Part shown: piece by piece, positions 18,252-27,984 of the stretch
Position numbering within the stretch: position 1 is the first letter of the stretch
Layout: every line of letters starts with the position of its first letter
NCBI RefSeq assembly: GCF_001645105.1
Contig: NZ_LKEG01000015.1
Coordinates: forward strand, 1-64,000
Reading direction: 5' to 3'
Origin: Pseudomonas marginalis
GTDB lineage: Bacteria; Pseudomonadota; Gammaproteobacteria; Pseudomonadales; Pseudomonadaceae
DNA: 64,000 nucleotides
Program-made: the position numbers and the translations under genes
Notes under the pieces: generated by a model
Databases searched by the model: none
The model's input: the letters and a program-made list of their open reading frames with translations, nothing else
Told to the model about the DNA's origin: nothing

Positions 18252-18601
18252 TGATCCTTCTCCTTGCGCTTGACCATCTGTTGCATCAGCACGCCGACAA
18301 AGCCCATGGCGATCACCAGCGACAGCACCAGCGCGCCGACGATGGCCCAGAAATCAGCGGCGATGTCCTTGGCATACACCATGACCCCCACCGCCGGCGG
18401 CACCAGCAGTAACGGCAGGTACCGCAACAGGCTGCTGGCCGCCAGGCTCAATGGCTCGCCGACTTCACCTCGCCAGACCAGAAAGCCCAGCATCAGCAGC
18501 AAACCGATGATCGGCCCCGGCAGCACCGGCAACAGCAAATGGTTGATTGCGGTGCCGATCAGTTGAAACAGCACCAGCCAGGTCAGGCCACGTAACAGCA
18601 T
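18248..18601 (-). CDS. CidA/LrgA family holin-like protein
   Basis: A 117-residue membrane protein with four hydrophobic segments (LVLFQLIGTAIN, PGPIIGLLLMLGFLV, LLLVPPAVGVMVYAKDI). The ATG at 18601 is taken because GAGGGGGAAG lies upstream and it gives the normal family length; frame-open sequence to 18778 would add an unconvincing 59 residues. LrgA proteins partner LrgB at the inner membrane, and the two genes overlap here. Confidence 0.92.
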   Translation of the reverse strand: MLLRGLTWLVLFQLIGTAINHLLLPVLPGPIIGLLLMLGFLVWRGEVGEPLSLAASSLLRYLPLLLVPPAVGVMVYAKDIAADFWAIVGALVLSLVIAMGFVGVLMQQMVKRKEKDQ

Positions 18602-18777
18602 CCGTTCTTCCCCCTCAAGACTCGCCCGCATTATAAACATGCCCGCCCTATGCACCGGCATTCGCCAAAAGCATGGTGGGTTGACCGGGCTGATTGGCCA
18701 TGATGATCTACATTGGTTCTCTGTAACCCATAAAAACCCGACGTTGTGCACCGCATGATGAACCAAGGAGAGACGCA

Positions 18778-19233
18778 ATGCCCTATGTACCCGTAGCGCA
18801 GCTCAAAGACTATGTCGGCAAGGAACTGGGACGTTCCGAGTGGCTCACCATCGACCAGGCACGTATCAACCTGTTCGCCGAGGCCACGGGCGACCACCAG
18901 TTCATCCACGTCGACCCGGTCAAGGCCGCGCAGACTCCATTTGGCAGCACCATCGCCCACGGTTTCCTGTCGCTGTCGCTGATGCCCAAGTTGATGGAAG
19001 ACATCCTGATCATGCCTGAAGGCCTGAAGATGGCGGTCAACTACGGTCTGGACAGCGTGCGCTTTATCCAGCCGGTGAAGGTCAACTCCAAGGTGCGCCT
19101 GAACGTGACCCTCACCGACGTCACCGAGAAAAAGCCTGGCCAATGGCTGTTCAAGGCCACCGCCACCCTGGAAATCGAAGGGCAGGAAAAACCGGCTTAC
19201 ATTGCTGAGTCGTTGTCGCTCTGCTTCGTGTAA
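18778..19233 (+). CDS. MaoC-like (R)-specific enoyl-CoA hydratase, PhaJ4-like
   Basis: A 151-residue hot-dog-fold hydratase. The hydratase-2 catalytic motif is visible as FAEATGDHQFIHVD, followed by FGSTIAHGFLSLSL. Such enzymes convert trans-2-enoyl-CoA to (R)-3-hydroxyacyl-CoA and can feed polyhydroxyalkanoate synthesis. The position next to lrgAB and the MORN gene corresponds to phaJ4 (PA4015, as I recall) in P. aeruginosa, but specificity cannot be read from sequence. Confidence 0.88.
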   Translation: MPYVPVAQLKDYVGKELGRSEWLTIDQARINLFAEATGDHQFIHVDPVKAAQTPFGSTIAHGFLSLSLMPKLMEDILIMPEGLKMAVNYGLDSVRFIQPVKVNSKVRLNVTLTDVTEKKPGQWLFKATATLEIEGQEKPAYIAESLSLCFV

Positions 19234-19240
19234 GCCTTCC

Positions 19241-19269
19241 CTGTGGTGAGGGATAAAACCTCACCACAG
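19241..19269 (+). terminator. Hairpin after the PhaJ-like gene
   Basis: CTGTGGTGAGG and CCTCACCACAG form a perfect 11-bp stem with a 7-base loop, eight bases after the stop codon. No T-run follows, so strength is uncertain. Confidence 0.6.
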
Positions 19270-19337
19270 TGTATGTAAATTTATGTATGTAACTCGCAGC
19301 TGCGGCATACTCGGCGCTCAATTACCCGGATCCCGCT

Positions 19338-21056
19338 ATGCGCCCACTCGCTCCCCTCGCCCTTGCCCTGTTGCTCACCGCTTGCGGAGATGGCGAATCG
19401 CTGTTGCCGCCCGATGCGCGCCTGCCCGACGGCGGACGCTACCGGGGCGATGTGGTCAATGGCTTGCTGCAAGGCCAGGGGCGCGTGGACTACCCCAACG
19501 GCAGTTGGTACGCCGGCCAGTTCGACAAAGGCCAATGGCACGGCCAGGGCGAGTGGCATGGCAGCAATGGCGAAGTCTATAAAGGCCAGTTCCAGCAGGG
19601 TTTGTTCGATGGCCAGGGCAGCCTGACCACCGCGGGCAGCCACTATGTGGGCGGCTTCAAGAATGGCCGGCGCAACGGCGAAGGCACCCTCAAAGAGGGG
19701 CAAATGACCTATCGCGGCGAATTCAAGGACGACCAGTATTCGGGCCTCGGTCGTCTGGAACTGGCTGACGGCAGTCAGTATCAAGGCCAGTTCGCCCACG
19801 GCAAACCGAATGGCGAAGGCCAACGCAACGATGACAGCGGCAACCAGTTCAGCGGCCATTTCGTCGATGGCCAACTGGAAGGCAACGGTACGTTCAACAG
19901 TGCCGACGGCGATATCTATGTCGGCCAGTTCAAACAGAACCAGCTCAACGGCAAGGGCCGCTATGAGAACGCCGACGGCGACGTGTGGATCGGCCAGTTC
20001 AAGGAGGGCGCGCTCAGCGGCAAAGGCGAATTGATCGGCGTCGACGGCAGCCACTATGTCGGCCAGTTCAGCGATTGGCGCTTTACCGGTGAGGGCCGCC
20101 TGAACCTGTCCGACGGCAGTTTCTATATCGGTGGTTTCGACAGCGACAGCTATCAAGGCAAAGGCACCCTTGTCCTTACTGACGGCACCGTACACGCCGG
20201 CACCTGGGTCAATGGCATGCGCGTGCGCGACGCCGACGGAAAACTGTTGCCCGACCCTCTGGAAATCGGCGTACTAGCCCAGGGTCACCTGCTGGATGCG
20301 GCGCTTGCCGCCGTGCCCGCCTCCACCCCCGCCGTAGAGCTCTATACCCTGGCCGTGGCCGGCGACGGTAAACAAAGCGTGTTCCTGCGCGAGGCCGACT
20401 ACGTCAGTAACCTGCTCGCCACCCGGTTCGGCGCGCGTGGGCAGATCCGCCTGGTCAATCACCGCGACCACATCGCCGACCGCCCCCTGGCCACGCGCGA
20501 AAGCCTGCGTCGCGCCGTGCAAACCCTGGCCGAGCGCACCGGCCCGGAAGACCTGGTATTTATCTACATGACCAGCCACGGCACCCACGAACACGAACTG
20601 GTGCTGGACCAACCGCGCATGGAGCTGGCCGATTTGCCTGCCGATGAGTTGGCCGCCGTGCTGGCACCGCTGAAGAACCGCGACAAAATCGTGGTGATTT
20701 CGGCCTGCTACTCCGGCGGGTTCATCCCGGCGCTGAAAGATGAACGCACGCTGATCATGACCGCCTCGCGGGCCGACCGGGTGTCCTTCGGGTGTTCCGA
20801 GGAAGCTGACTTCACCTACTTTGGCGATGCCCTCTTCGCCCAAGCCTTCAACCAGACCGACGACTTGCAGCAAGCCTTCAAGCTGGCACAACTGCAGGTG
20901 GCCGAACGCGAACAGGCGGACAACTTCGAAGCCTCCGAACCGCAGATCTGGGCCCCCAAGGGCGTCATCGCCCACTGGCAATTATTACGCAAACAGCAGG
21001 CACGAAAGGCGCTCGAAAGCGTCTCAATGAATAGCAAGGAAGCCAAAGGCAACTAA
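19338..21056 (+). CDS. MORN-repeat lipoprotein with C13 caspase-like peptidase domain
   Basis: A 572-residue protein. The N-terminal lipoprotein signal ends LLLTAC. Residues about 35-297 hold roughly twelve MORN-type repeats of about 22-23 residues (pattern YxGQFxxGxxxGxGxxxxxDG). Residues about 325-540 are a C13 (legumain/caspase-like) peptidase with a catalytic dyad: His414 in YMTSHGTHEHEL and Cys457 in VVISACYSGGF. MORN repeats usually bind lipid or protein, so a tethered envelope protease is likely. The substrate is unknown. The gene has its own start after a hairpin and precedes an oxidoreductase gene by 29 bases. Confidence 0.88.
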   Translation: MRPLAPLALALLLTACGDGESLLPPDARLPDGGRYRGDVVNGLLQGQGRVDYPNGSWYAGQFDKGQWHGQGEWHGSNGEVYKGQFQQGLFDGQGSLTTAGSHYVGGFKNGRRNGEGTLKEGQMTYRGEFKDDQYSGLGRLELADGSQYQGQFAHGKPNGEGQRNDDSGNQFSGHFVDGQLEGNGTFNSADGDIYVGQFKQNQLNGKGRYENADGDVWIGQFKEGALSGKGELIGVDGSHYVGQFSDWRFTGEGRLNLSDGSFYIGGFDSDSYQGKGTLVLTDGTVHAGTWVNGMRVRDADGKLLPDPLEIGVLAQGHLLDAALAAVPASTPAVELYTLAVAGDGKQSVFLREADYVSNLLATRFGARGQIRLVNHRDHIADRPLATRESLRRAVQTLAERTGPEDLVFIYMTSHGTHEHELVLDQPRMELADLPADELAAVLAPLKNRDKIVVISACYSGGFIPALKDERTLIMTASRADRVSFGCSEEADFTYFGDALFAQAFNQTDDLQQAFKLAQLQVAEREQADNFEASEPQIWAPKGVIAHWQLLRKQQARKALESVSMNSKEAKGN

Positions 21057-21085
21057 GCTGAACTGTGTAACAAGGGGGAAACACC

Positions 21086-21727
21086 ATGTACCTGACGCCT
21101 CAGCATATCTTGCTCGCCGGAGCTTCCGGCCTTACCGGCGAACACCTGCTTGACCGCCTGCTCAACGAACCCACCGTCACCCGCGTGCTCGCACCCAGCC
21201 GCAAACCATTGGCCGAACACCCGCGCCTGGAAAACCCGGTGGGCGACCCGGCCGTGTTTCTGCCGCAACTGAATGGCCGGGTGGACATCGCCTTCTGCTG
21301 CCTGGGCACCACGATCAAACAGGCAGGCTCCGAAGCCGCCTTCCGCGCCGTCGACCTGGACATGGTCGTGGCGTTCGCCAAGCGTGCGCGGGAAATGGGC
21401 GCGCGGCACCTGATCGTGATCAGCGCGATCGGCGCCGACCCGAAATCCTCGGTGTTCTATAACCGGGTCAAAGGGGAAATGGAACAGGCGCTGAAGGCCC
21501 AGGACTGGCCACAACTGACCATCGTGCGGCCGTCGTTGCTGCTGGGGGAACGGTTGGAGCCGCGCTTGGCCGAACAATTGGCCGGGCCGTTGTCGCGGTT
21601 GATTCCGGGCAAGTACCACGGCATCGAAGTGTGCGAACTGGCGCGAGCCATGTGGCGCCTGGCGCTGGAAGAGCAGGATGGGGTGCGGGTGGTGGAGTCG
21701 GATGAGTTACGCAAGCTAGGTAAGTAA
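21086..21727 (+). CDS. NAD(P)-binding oxidoreductase (atypical SDR)
   Basis: A 213-residue Rossmann protein. The nucleotide-binding loop is [42 protein letters not shown] and [26 protein letters not shown] match the HTATIP2/YbjT-like atypical SDR group. The conserved YxxxK is represented by FYNRVK. The substrate is unknown. It lies 29 bases after the MORN-C13 gene and may be co-transcribed. Confidence 0.85.
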   Translation: MYLTPQHILLAGASGLTGEHLLDRLLNEPTVTRVLAPSRKPLAEHPRLENPVGDPAVFLPQLNGRVDIAFCCLGTTIKQAGSEAAFRAVDLDMVVAFAKRAREMGARHLIVISAIGADPKSSVFYNRVKGEMEQALKAQDWPQLTIVRPSLLLGERLEPRLAEQLAGPLSRLIPGKYHGIEVCELARAMWRLALEEQDGVRVVESDELRKLGK

Positions 21728-21765
21728 TGTTGCGATGACCGGGCAAGCCTGTTCAAAGATTTGCC

Positions 21766-22050
21766 CTATAGGCCACCTGTGGCGTTGAATCCAACGCCCA
21801 GCACCGTCAACACCGACAGCGGCAACAACAAGGTATCGAGCAACGCACTCGCCGGCAGGTCCACACCCGGATAAGTCGGCGCCTCAGCACCAAACCGGTC
21901 CTTGGCGCAGCAACCACCGTTCATTGCATACAAATCCAACCGCGTGCCGGCATACACCACTGGCGCGTTTGGCTGCGCGGCATCCAAGGTGCGCGCAGTG
22001 GCGCAGCCCGTGAGTTGCAACGCCAGCAAGATCAGCAGGGCCTTATTCAT
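21766..22050 (-). CDS. YceK/YidQ-family lipoprotein
   Basis: A 94-residue lipoprotein precursor with signal [12 protein letters not shown]. The body contains [23 protein letters not shown], typical of YceK/DUF1375 proteins, and a hydrophobic C-terminal stretch ([19 protein letters not shown]). Function is unknown. Its start overlaps the ubiX stop by eight bases, so it probably ends the mpl-ubiX transcript. Confidence 0.85.
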   Translation of the reverse strand: MNKALLILLALQLTGCATARTLDAAQPNAPVVYAGTRLDLYAMNGGCCAKDRFGAEAPTYPGVDLPASALLDTLLLPLSVLTVLGVGFNATGGL

Positions 22051-22672
22051 CGCTGCTCAAATGGTGTTCACCCCAGCGCGGCAGCATGTCCTGGGGGATG
22101 TTCAGCAGGTTGAGAATACGCGCCACTACAAAGTCCACCAGGTCATCGATGGTCTGCGGCTGGTGATAGAAACCGGGCGAGGCCGGCAGAATCGTCACGC
22201 CCATGTTCGACAATTTGAGCATGTGCTCCAAGTGAATACTCGAATACGGCGCTTCACGCGGCACCAGGATCAACTGGCGGCGCTCCTTCAAGGTCACGTC
22301 GGCCGCGCGCTCGATCAGGTTGTTGCAGGCACCGGTGGCAATCGCCGACAAGGTGCCCGTGGAACATGGCACCACCACCATCGCCGCCGGGGCACCCGAG
22401 CCGGAGGCCACGGGCGACATCCAGTCCTCTTTGCCGTAGACCTTGATCTGCCCCGCCGCCGCACCGGTGTACTCGGTGAGGAAGGCCTGCATCATCTGCA
22501 CCTTGGGCGGCAACGCCACGTCGGTCTCAGTGGCCATGACCAATTGCGCGGCCTTGGAGATGAGGAAGTGCACTTCGCGCTCTTCGCGCACCAGGCAATC
22601 CAACAGCCGCAGGCCATAGGGCGCGCCCGATGCACCGGTCATTGCCAGGGTGACACGTTCCGGCCCGCTCAT
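22043..22672 (-). CDS. ubiX: Flavin prenyltransferase UbiX
   Basis: Makes prenylated FMN, the cofactor of the UbiD decarboxylase in ubiquinone synthesis; 209 residues. Family signals are [46 protein letters not shown] and [23 protein letters not shown]. The start overlaps the mpl stop (ATGA), as in other pseudomonads. Confidence 0.96.
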   Translation of the reverse strand: MSGPERVTLAMTGASGAPYGLRLLDCLVREEREVHFLISKAAQLVMATETDVALPPKVQMMQAFLTEYTGAAAGQIKVYGKEDWMSPVASGSGAPAAMVVVPCSTGTLSAIATGACNNLIERAADVTLKERRQLILVPREAPYSSIHLEHMLKLSNMGVTILPASPGFYHQPQTIDDLVDFVVARILNLLNIPQDMLPRWGEHHLSSDE

Positions 22673-24018
22673 TTCAGCGCCTCGGCCAGTTTGCCGTGCA
22701 GGCCGCCGAAGCCGCCGTTGCTCATGACCACCACGTGGGTACCGGGTTTGGCCTGCTGCCGAACGTGCTCAATGATGCCCTCGATGCTATCGCAGACGGT
22801 GGAGGGCACGGTGCACAGGGCAGCGATGCCCGGCAGGTCCCAGCCGAGGTTCGCCGGCGCATACCACACCGCCTCGTCGGCATCGTTGACGCTTTCGGGC
22901 AAACCATCGCGGTGCGCGCCGAGTTTCATGGAGTTGGAACGCGGTTCGATGATCGCAATGATCGGCGCATCACCGACACGCTTGCGCAGGCCATCCAATG
23001 TGGTAGCAATGGCCGTCGGGTGGTGGGCAAAGTCGTCGTAGATGGAAATCCCATTCACGTCGGCGACTTTTTCCATACGCCGCTTTACGCTCTTGAACGC
23101 GCTCAACGCGGCAATGCCCATGGACGGCACCACGCCCACATGCCGCGCAGCCGCCAGGGTCACCAAGGCATTGGCGACGTTGTGCTGGCCGGTCATGTCC
23201 CAATCGACAATGCCCTGGGCTTCGCCGTCGAACAGCACTTCAAACTTGGAACCGTCTTCGCTGAGCAGCTTGACCTGCCACTGCCCGCCCGCCCCGGTGG
23301 TCTGCACCGGGGTCCAGCAGCCCATCTCGATCACACGCTGCAAGGCCGGCTCGGTGGTCGGGTGGATCACCAGGCCTTCGCTTGGAATAGTGCGCACCAA
23401 ATGGTGGAACTGCCGCTCGATGGCCGGCAGATCGGGGAAGATATCGGCGTGATCGAATTCCAGGTTGTTCAGGATCGCCGTGCGCGGGCGGTAGTGAACG
23501 AACTTGGAGCGCTTGTCGAAAAAGGCGCTGTCGTATTCGTCTGCCTCGATCACGAAAAACGGCGTATCGCCCAAGCGCGCGGATACCGAGAAGTTCTGCG
23601 GCACACCGCCGATCAGGAAACCCGGGCTCATACCCGCGTGTTCCAGCACCCAGGCCAGCATGCTGCTGGTGGTGGTCTTGCCGTGTGTGCCGGCAACCGC
23701 CAGCACCCACCGGCCTTGCAACACATGGTCGGCCAGCCATTGCGGGCCAGACACATAAGGCAAACCTTTATTGAGTACGTACTCGACCGCCGGGTTGCCA
23801 CGCGACATGGCGTTGCCGATCACCACCAGGTCCGGCACCGGGTTGAATTGCGCGGGGTCGTAGCCTTGGGTCAACGCAATGCCCTGAGCCTCGAGTTGCG
23901 TGCTCATGGGCGGGTAAACGTTGGCGTCGGAGCCGGTGACGTGATGGCCCAGCTCTTTGGCCAGTACCGCCATCGAGCCCATGAACGTGCCGCAAATACC
24001 GAGAATATGAATGTGCAT
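22669..24018 (-). CDS. mpl: UDP-N-acetylmuramate:L-alanyl-gamma-D-glutamyl-meso-diaminopimelate ligase
   Basis: A 449-residue Mur-ligase that re-uses the recycled tripeptide by joining it to UDP-MurNAc. It begins [25 protein letters not shown], and [14 protein letters not shown] is the ATP loop. [16 protein letters not shown] is the conserved C-terminal motif. The ATG at 24018 follows GAGG by six bases; the frame is open 54 bases further but without a better start. It complements ldcA in the wall-recycling pathway. Confidence 0.96.
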   Translation of the reverse strand: MHIHILGICGTFMGSMAVLAKELGHHVTGSDANVYPPMSTQLEAQGIALTQGYDPAQFNPVPDLVVIGNAMSRGNPAVEYVLNKGLPYVSGPQWLADHVLQGRWVLAVAGTHGKTTTSSMLAWVLEHAGMSPGFLIGGVPQNFSVSARLGDTPFFVIEADEYDSAFFDKRSKFVHYRPRTAILNNLEFDHADIFPDLPAIERQFHHLVRTIPSEGLVIHPTTEPALQRVIEMGCWTPVQTTGAGGQWQVKLLSEDGSKFEVLFDGEAQGIVDWDMTGQHNVANALVTLAAARHVGVVPSMGIAALSAFKSVKRRMEKVADVNGISIYDDFAHHPTAIATTLDGLRKRVGDAPIIAIIEPRSNSMKLGAHRDGLPESVNDADEAVWYAPANLGWDLPGIAALCTVPSTVCDSIEGIIEHVRQQAKPGTHVVVMSNGGFGGLHGKLAEALK

Positions 24019-24075
24019 AGTCGACCTCGTAAAACATCGAGGCAGGTTAGCGCAGGGGGGCGAAAATCGCACCCT

Positions 24076-25983
24076 TTAGCTGAGGGCGTGGCGTGCGATA
24101 CCGTGCCTGCGCAGCTTTCTATACAGCGTGTTGCGGCTGACGCCCAACTGCTCCGCCGTGTGCGTCATGTGCCAGCGCTGTTGCTGCAAAGCGGTGAGCA
24201 ATGCCAGGCGCTCCGCGTCTTCCAGCGGCGACTCTGCGGGCTTGGCCTGCGCGACGGCCACCGGGCGGGCCTGGCGAATCTGCGCGGGCAAGTCCTCAAG
24301 CGCTACGCGCCCTTCATCACACAGCGCCACCAGCGTACGCAGCACCGTGCGTAACTGGCGCACGTTACCCGGCCAGGCAAATGCCAACAGCGCCATACGC
24401 GCCGCCGGGTCGAGCGCCACCGCTTCGCCATTGGCCTCCTGCGCCAGCAGGAAGTCCAGCAACTGGGATTTATCACTGCGCTCGCGCAAAGCGGGCAACC
24501 CGACTTCCAGGCCATTGAGCCGGTAATACAAGTCCTCGCGGAAGCTGCCGTCCTGCACACGCTCCAGCAAATTCCGGTGGGTTGCGCTGATAATTCGTAC
24601 GTTCACAGCCTGGGGCTCACCGCCGAGCGGGACCACCAGCCGATCCTCCAGCACCCTTAATAGACGGGTTTGCAGCGCCAGGGGCATATCGCCGATTTCA
24701 TCGAGGAACAGGGTGCCGCCATCGGCCTGCTGCAACTTGCCTTGCATGCCCTCTTTGCGCGCGCCGGTAAAGCTGCCGCCGCGATAGCCGAACAGTTCGC
24801 TTTCGATCAGGCTTTCCGGGATGGCGGCGCAGTTGAGCGCCACGAATGCCTTGTCGGCACGCTGGCTGGCCTGGTGCACCGCCTTGGCGAAGGCCTCTTT
24901 ACCGGAGCCGGTTTCGCCATTGATCAACAACGGCACATCGCGCTCGAATACCCGCAGCGCCTTGCTGAAGTCCCGTTGCAGCGCCGGATCGCCCAGGCAG
25001 ATGCCGGGCAGGCGCGGCCGCTCCACCACGGCAGGCCGGGCGACCGGCGCGGGAACGCTGCGCGCCTGACCGCGCAGCGCCGCGAACAGCGGCCGGCCAT
25101 CACGGGTACGCAGCGGCCAACTGGCCGTGGCATTGGCACTGGCGCGTCCGAGCAACTGGTCCAGGGAGCATTCGAAAAACGCCTCCACCGGCTGCCCCAA
25201 CAAGCCGCCACGCAGCTGCCCCAACAGGTTCAGCGCGCTCTGGTTGACGGCACAAATGCGCCCGTTGCCATCAAACGCCAGCAGCCCTTCGCTGAACAGG
25301 CCCACCGACTCCGCCTGCAGATGAAAACGCAGCAACCAGTGGTGTTCAAAGTGACGCAGGAAGTAGCAACTCTCGATCATCTTCGCCGACAGGTTCACCA
25401 ACGCCATGGTGTGAAACTGGCTCTGGCGCGACACGGCTTCGCGCGCCGAAGACACATCCAGCACGGCCAGCAGGTCACCGTGGGGATCGAACACCGGGCT
25501 CGCCGAACACGTCAGCCCGGTATGCCGGCCACGAAAGTGCTCATCGCGATGGATGGTCAGGGATTGGCGCTCCACCAGGCAGGTGCCGATGCCGTTGGTG
25601 CCTTCGCAGGCTTCGCTCCAATCCGCCCCCAGCCACAGCCCGGCGCGCTCGAAAATCTTACGCTCGGACGGCGCAGTGACACAGTTGAGGATCACGCCCC
25701 GCGCATCCGTGAGCAGCACGGCGTGCCCCGCGCCCGAGAGCTGCTGATGCAGGCTGTTCATCTCGCTGCCGGCGATGTGCAGCACCTGTTGCAGACGCTC
25801 GCGGCTTTCCAGCAGGCGGCCGTGTTCAAGCACGGTGGGGGCAATGGTTTGCGCAGGGTCGAGGTGATAGTCCTCCAGGCAACGCAGCCAGGAGCGGGCG
25901 ATGGAGGGGTCGCTGGACGGGTCGCGGCCATGCGCCACAGTGAGCACCTGCTGGGCATGGCGACTGAAATGATCGTTGTGCAT
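24076..25983 (-). CDS. eatR: Sigma-54-dependent activator of ethanolamine catabolism (EatR-type)
   Basis: A 635-residue AcoR-family enhancer-binding protein: an N-terminal GAF sensor region (about 75-190) with a PAS-like region before the AAA+ domain (about 325-560), and a Fis-type helix-turn-helix at the end ([18 protein letters not shown]). The Walker A is GETGSGKE and the Walker [12 protein letters not shown]. The sigma-54 contact loop reads GSFTGA instead of GAFTGA. It is divergent from exaC-eat-eutBC, whose promoter is -24/-12 type. The order is that of PA4021 (eatR)-PA4025 in P. aeruginosa, where EatR activates these genes with ethanolamine. Confidence 0.9.
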   Translation of the reverse strand: MHNDHFSRHAQQVLTVAHGRDPSSDPSIARSWLRCLEDYHLDPAQTIAPTVLEHGRLLESRERLQQVLHIAGSEMNSLHQQLSGAGHAVLLTDARGVILNCVTAPSERKIFERAGLWLGADWSEACEGTNGIGTCLVERQSLTIHRDEHFRGRHTGLTCSASPVFDPHGDLLAVLDVSSAREAVSRQSQFHTMALVNLSAKMIESCYFLRHFEHHWLLRFHLQAESVGLFSEGLLAFDGNGRICAVNQSALNLLGQLRGGLLGQPVEAFFECSLDQLLGRASANATASWPLRTRDGRPLFAALRGQARSVPAPVARPAVVERPRLPGICLGDPALQRDFSKALRVFERDVPLLINGETGSGKEAFAKAVHQASQRADKAFVALNCAAIPESLIESELFGYRGGSFTGARKEGMQGKLQQADGGTLFLDEIGDMPLALQTRLLRVLEDRLVVPLGGEPQAVNVRIISATHRNLLERVQDGSFREDLYYRLNGLEVGLPALRERSDKSQLLDFLLAQEANGEAVALDPAARMALLAFAWPGNVRQLRTVLRTLVALCDEGRVALEDLPAQIRQARPVAVAQAKPAESPLEDAERLALLTALQQQRWHMTHTAEQLGVSRNTLYRKLRRHGIARHALS

Positions 25984-26174
25984 TTCTTATTATTCTCCCT
26001 GCGTGAGAGCGCCCAGCATCCCCCAGCCATCCGACCAATGCAATCCCGGGCCGACTCACTGGTCACGGGCTGTACCGCAAATGGCACAAACTGTCACATG
26101 ACCTGTATCAGTCCTGCCACAGCAACGCCTTGCAACAATGCCCAAGCCCTTGATTTCCCTGGCCCACGAAGCGG

Positions 26175-26190
26175 TGGCCCAACCTTTGCT
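26175..26190 (+). promoter_or_regulatory. Sigma-54 (-24/-12) promoter of the ethanolamine genes
   Basis: TGGCCCAACCTTTGCT matches TGGCACG-N4-TTGCW at 12 of the 14 non-N positions... counting only T, GG, C, C, TTGC and W, with exact 10-base spacing between the GG and GC pairs. It lies 66 bases upstream of the exaC ATG and downstream of a divergent sigma-54 activator gene, which supports it strongly. Activator sites are expected in 26000-26170; candidate TGTCACA-like elements are there but not resolved. Confidence 0.8.
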
Positions 26191-26256
26191 CTACGCTTTA
26201 TCAAGCGCTTGCAGCGCTGCGCTCCCAATAAACATAAAAGCCAGGAGATACCCACC

Positions 26257-27777
26257 ATGCGTTACGCACACCCCGGTACTGAAGGCGCCATCGTTTCGTT
26301 CAAGGCCAAGTACGGCAACTACATCGGTGGCGAGTTCGTTGCGCCGGTCGATGGCAACTACTTCACCAATACCTCGCCGGTCAACGGCAAGCCCATCGCC
26401 GAATTCCCGCGCTCCACGGCCAAAGACATCGACAAAGCCCTGGACGCCGCCCATGCCGCCGCCGACGCCTGGGGCAAGACCTCGGCCCAGGACCGCTCGC
26501 TGGTCCTGCTGAAAATCGCCGACCGCATCGAACAGAACCTCGAACTGCTGGCCATTACCGAAACCTGGGACAACGGCAAGGCCGTGCGTGAAACCCTCAA
26601 CGCCGACATTCCGCTGGCGGCCGACCACTTCCGCTATTTCGCCGGTTGCATCCGTGCCCAGGAAGGCACCAGCGCCGAAATCAATGAACACACCGCGTCC
26701 TATCACTTCCATGAGCCACTGGGCGTGGTTGGCCAGATCATCCCGTGGAACTTCCCGCTGCTGATGGCGGCATGGAAGCTTGCCCCGGCCCTGGCCGCCG
26801 GCAACTGCGTGGTGCTCAAGCCTGCCGAGCAAACCCCGCTGGGCATCAACGTGCTGATGGAATTAATCGGCGACCTGCTACCACCGGGCGTACTGAACGT
26901 GGTGCACGGTTTCGGCAGAGAAGCCGGCGAAGCCCTGGCCACCAGCAAACGCATCGCCAAGATTGCCTTCACCGGTTCCACGCCAGTGGGCTCGCACATC
27001 ATGCATGCGGCGGCCGAGAATATTATTCCGTCGACGGTGGAGCTGGGCGGCAAGTCGCCGAACATCTTCTTTGCCGACATCATGAAGGCCGAACCGTCGT
27101 TCATCGAAAAGGCTGCCGAAGGCCTGGTGCTGGCGTTCTTCAACCAAGGTGAAGTGTGCACCTGCCCGTCCCGCGCACTGGTGGAAGAGTCGATCTACGA
27201 CGACTTCATGAAAGTGGTCATGAAGAAAGTCGAGCAGATCAAACGTGGCGACCCGCTCGACACCGACACCATGGTCGGCGCCCAGGCGTCCGAGCAGCAG
27301 TTCGACAAGATCCTGTCCTACCTGGAAATCGCCAAGGGCGAAGGCGCGCAACTGCTGACCGGCGGCAAGGTCGAGAAGCTCACCGGCGATATGGCCGGCG
27401 GCTATTACATCCAGCCGACCCTGCTCAAGGGCACCAATGAAATGCGCGTGTTCCAGGAAGAGATCTTCGGCCCGGTGGTGAGCATCACCACCTTCAAGGA
27501 CGAAGCCGAAGCCCTGGCCATTGCCAACGACACCGAGTTCGGCCTGGGCGCCGGGGTGTGGACCCGCGACATCAACCGCGCCTACCGCATGGGCCGGGCG
27601 ATCAAGGCAGGCCGCGTGTGGACCAACTGCTACCACCTGTACCCGGCGCATGCCGCATTCGGTGGCTACAAGAAGTCCGGCGTGGGGCGTGAAACCCACA
27701 AGATGATGTTGGATCACTACCAGCAGACCAAGAACTTGCTGGTGAGTTACGACATTAATCCACTGGGCTTCTTTTAA
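26257..27777 (+). CDS. exaC: NAD-dependent aldehyde dehydrogenase (ExaC/AldB type)
   Basis: A 506-residue ALDH, the same length as P. aeruginosa ExaC. It should oxidise the acetaldehyde released from ethanolamine to acetate. The catalytic Cys301 is in [12 protein letters not shown] and the active-site Glu in [13 protein letters not shown]; the NAD-binding stretch is [18 protein letters not shown] lies nine bases before the ATG. The frame is open far upstream but that sequence overlaps eatR on the other strand. It is the first gene of the ethanolamine operon. Confidence 0.95.
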   Translation: MRYAHPGTEGAIVSFKAKYGNYIGGEFVAPVDGNYFTNTSPVNGKPIAEFPRSTAKDIDKALDAAHAAADAWGKTSAQDRSLVLLKIADRIEQNLELLAITETWDNGKAVRETLNADIPLAADHFRYFAGCIRAQEGTSAEINEHTASYHFHEPLGVVGQIIPWNFPLLMAAWKLAPALAAGNCVVLKPAEQTPLGINVLMELIGDLLPPGVLNVVHGFGREAGEALATSKRIAKIAFTGSTPVGSHIMHAAAENIIPSTVELGGKSPNIFFADIMKAEPSFIEKAAEGLVLAFFNQGEVCTCPSRALVEESIYDDFMKVVMKKVEQIKRGDPLDTDTMVGAQASEQQFDKILSYLEIAKGEGAQLLTGGKVEKLTGDMAGGYYIQPTLLKGTNEMRVFQEEIFGPVVSITTFKDEAEALAIANDTEFGLGAGVWTRDINRAYRMGRAIKAGRVWTNCYHLYPAHAAFGGYKKSGVGRETHKMMLDHYQQTKNLLVSYDINPLGFF

Positions 27778-27782
27778 CTAAC

Positions 27783-27823
27783 CCGCCTCCCACATTTGAA
27801 ATGCAATCAAATGTGGGAGGCGG
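27783..27823. repeat. REP-type inverted repeat after exaC
   Basis: CCGCCTCCCACATTTGA (27783-27799) and its exact reverse complement (27807-27823) make a 17-bp stem with a 7-base loop six bases after the exaC stop. It could stabilise or attenuate the exaC mRNA before eat. The right arm is also the left end of the REPIN at 27807-27905. Confidence 0.8.
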
Positions 27824-27905
27824 CTTGACCCCGATTGCAGTGTGTCAGCCCCTAACTTTTTAACTGATCCACCGTCATCGGGGGCAAGCCCCCTCCCACC
27901 GTTTT
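27807..27905. repeat. REPIN between exaC and eat
   Basis: REP arms at 27807-27835 and 27876-27905 face each other around a spacer containing GCAGTGTGTCAG and TTTTTAACTG. The same spacer words recur in the REPIN at 32287-32379, indicating a shared mobile unit. Confidence 0.75.
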
Positions 27906-27984
27906 AGATCTTCATAAGTACTTGCGAAGTGCATCCGGCACAAAGATGCCGAACTAAAAAAATAACAACGAAAGGTACTTTCCC

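Noticed and set aside
18602..18778. N-terminal extension of the LrgA-like protein.
   Set aside because: The extra 59 residues are not membrane-like and would overlap the divergent promoter region; the ATG at 18601 has a good ribosome site.
24670..26256. Long open frame upstream of and continuous with exaC on the plus strand.
   Set aside because: It lies opposite eatR and has no family similarity. ExaC length and ribosome site place the start at 26257.
27936..27950. Sigma-54-like CGGCACAAAGATGCC upstream of eat.
   Set aside because: The GG-GC spacing is nine instead of ten bases, which abolishes most sigma-54 promoters.
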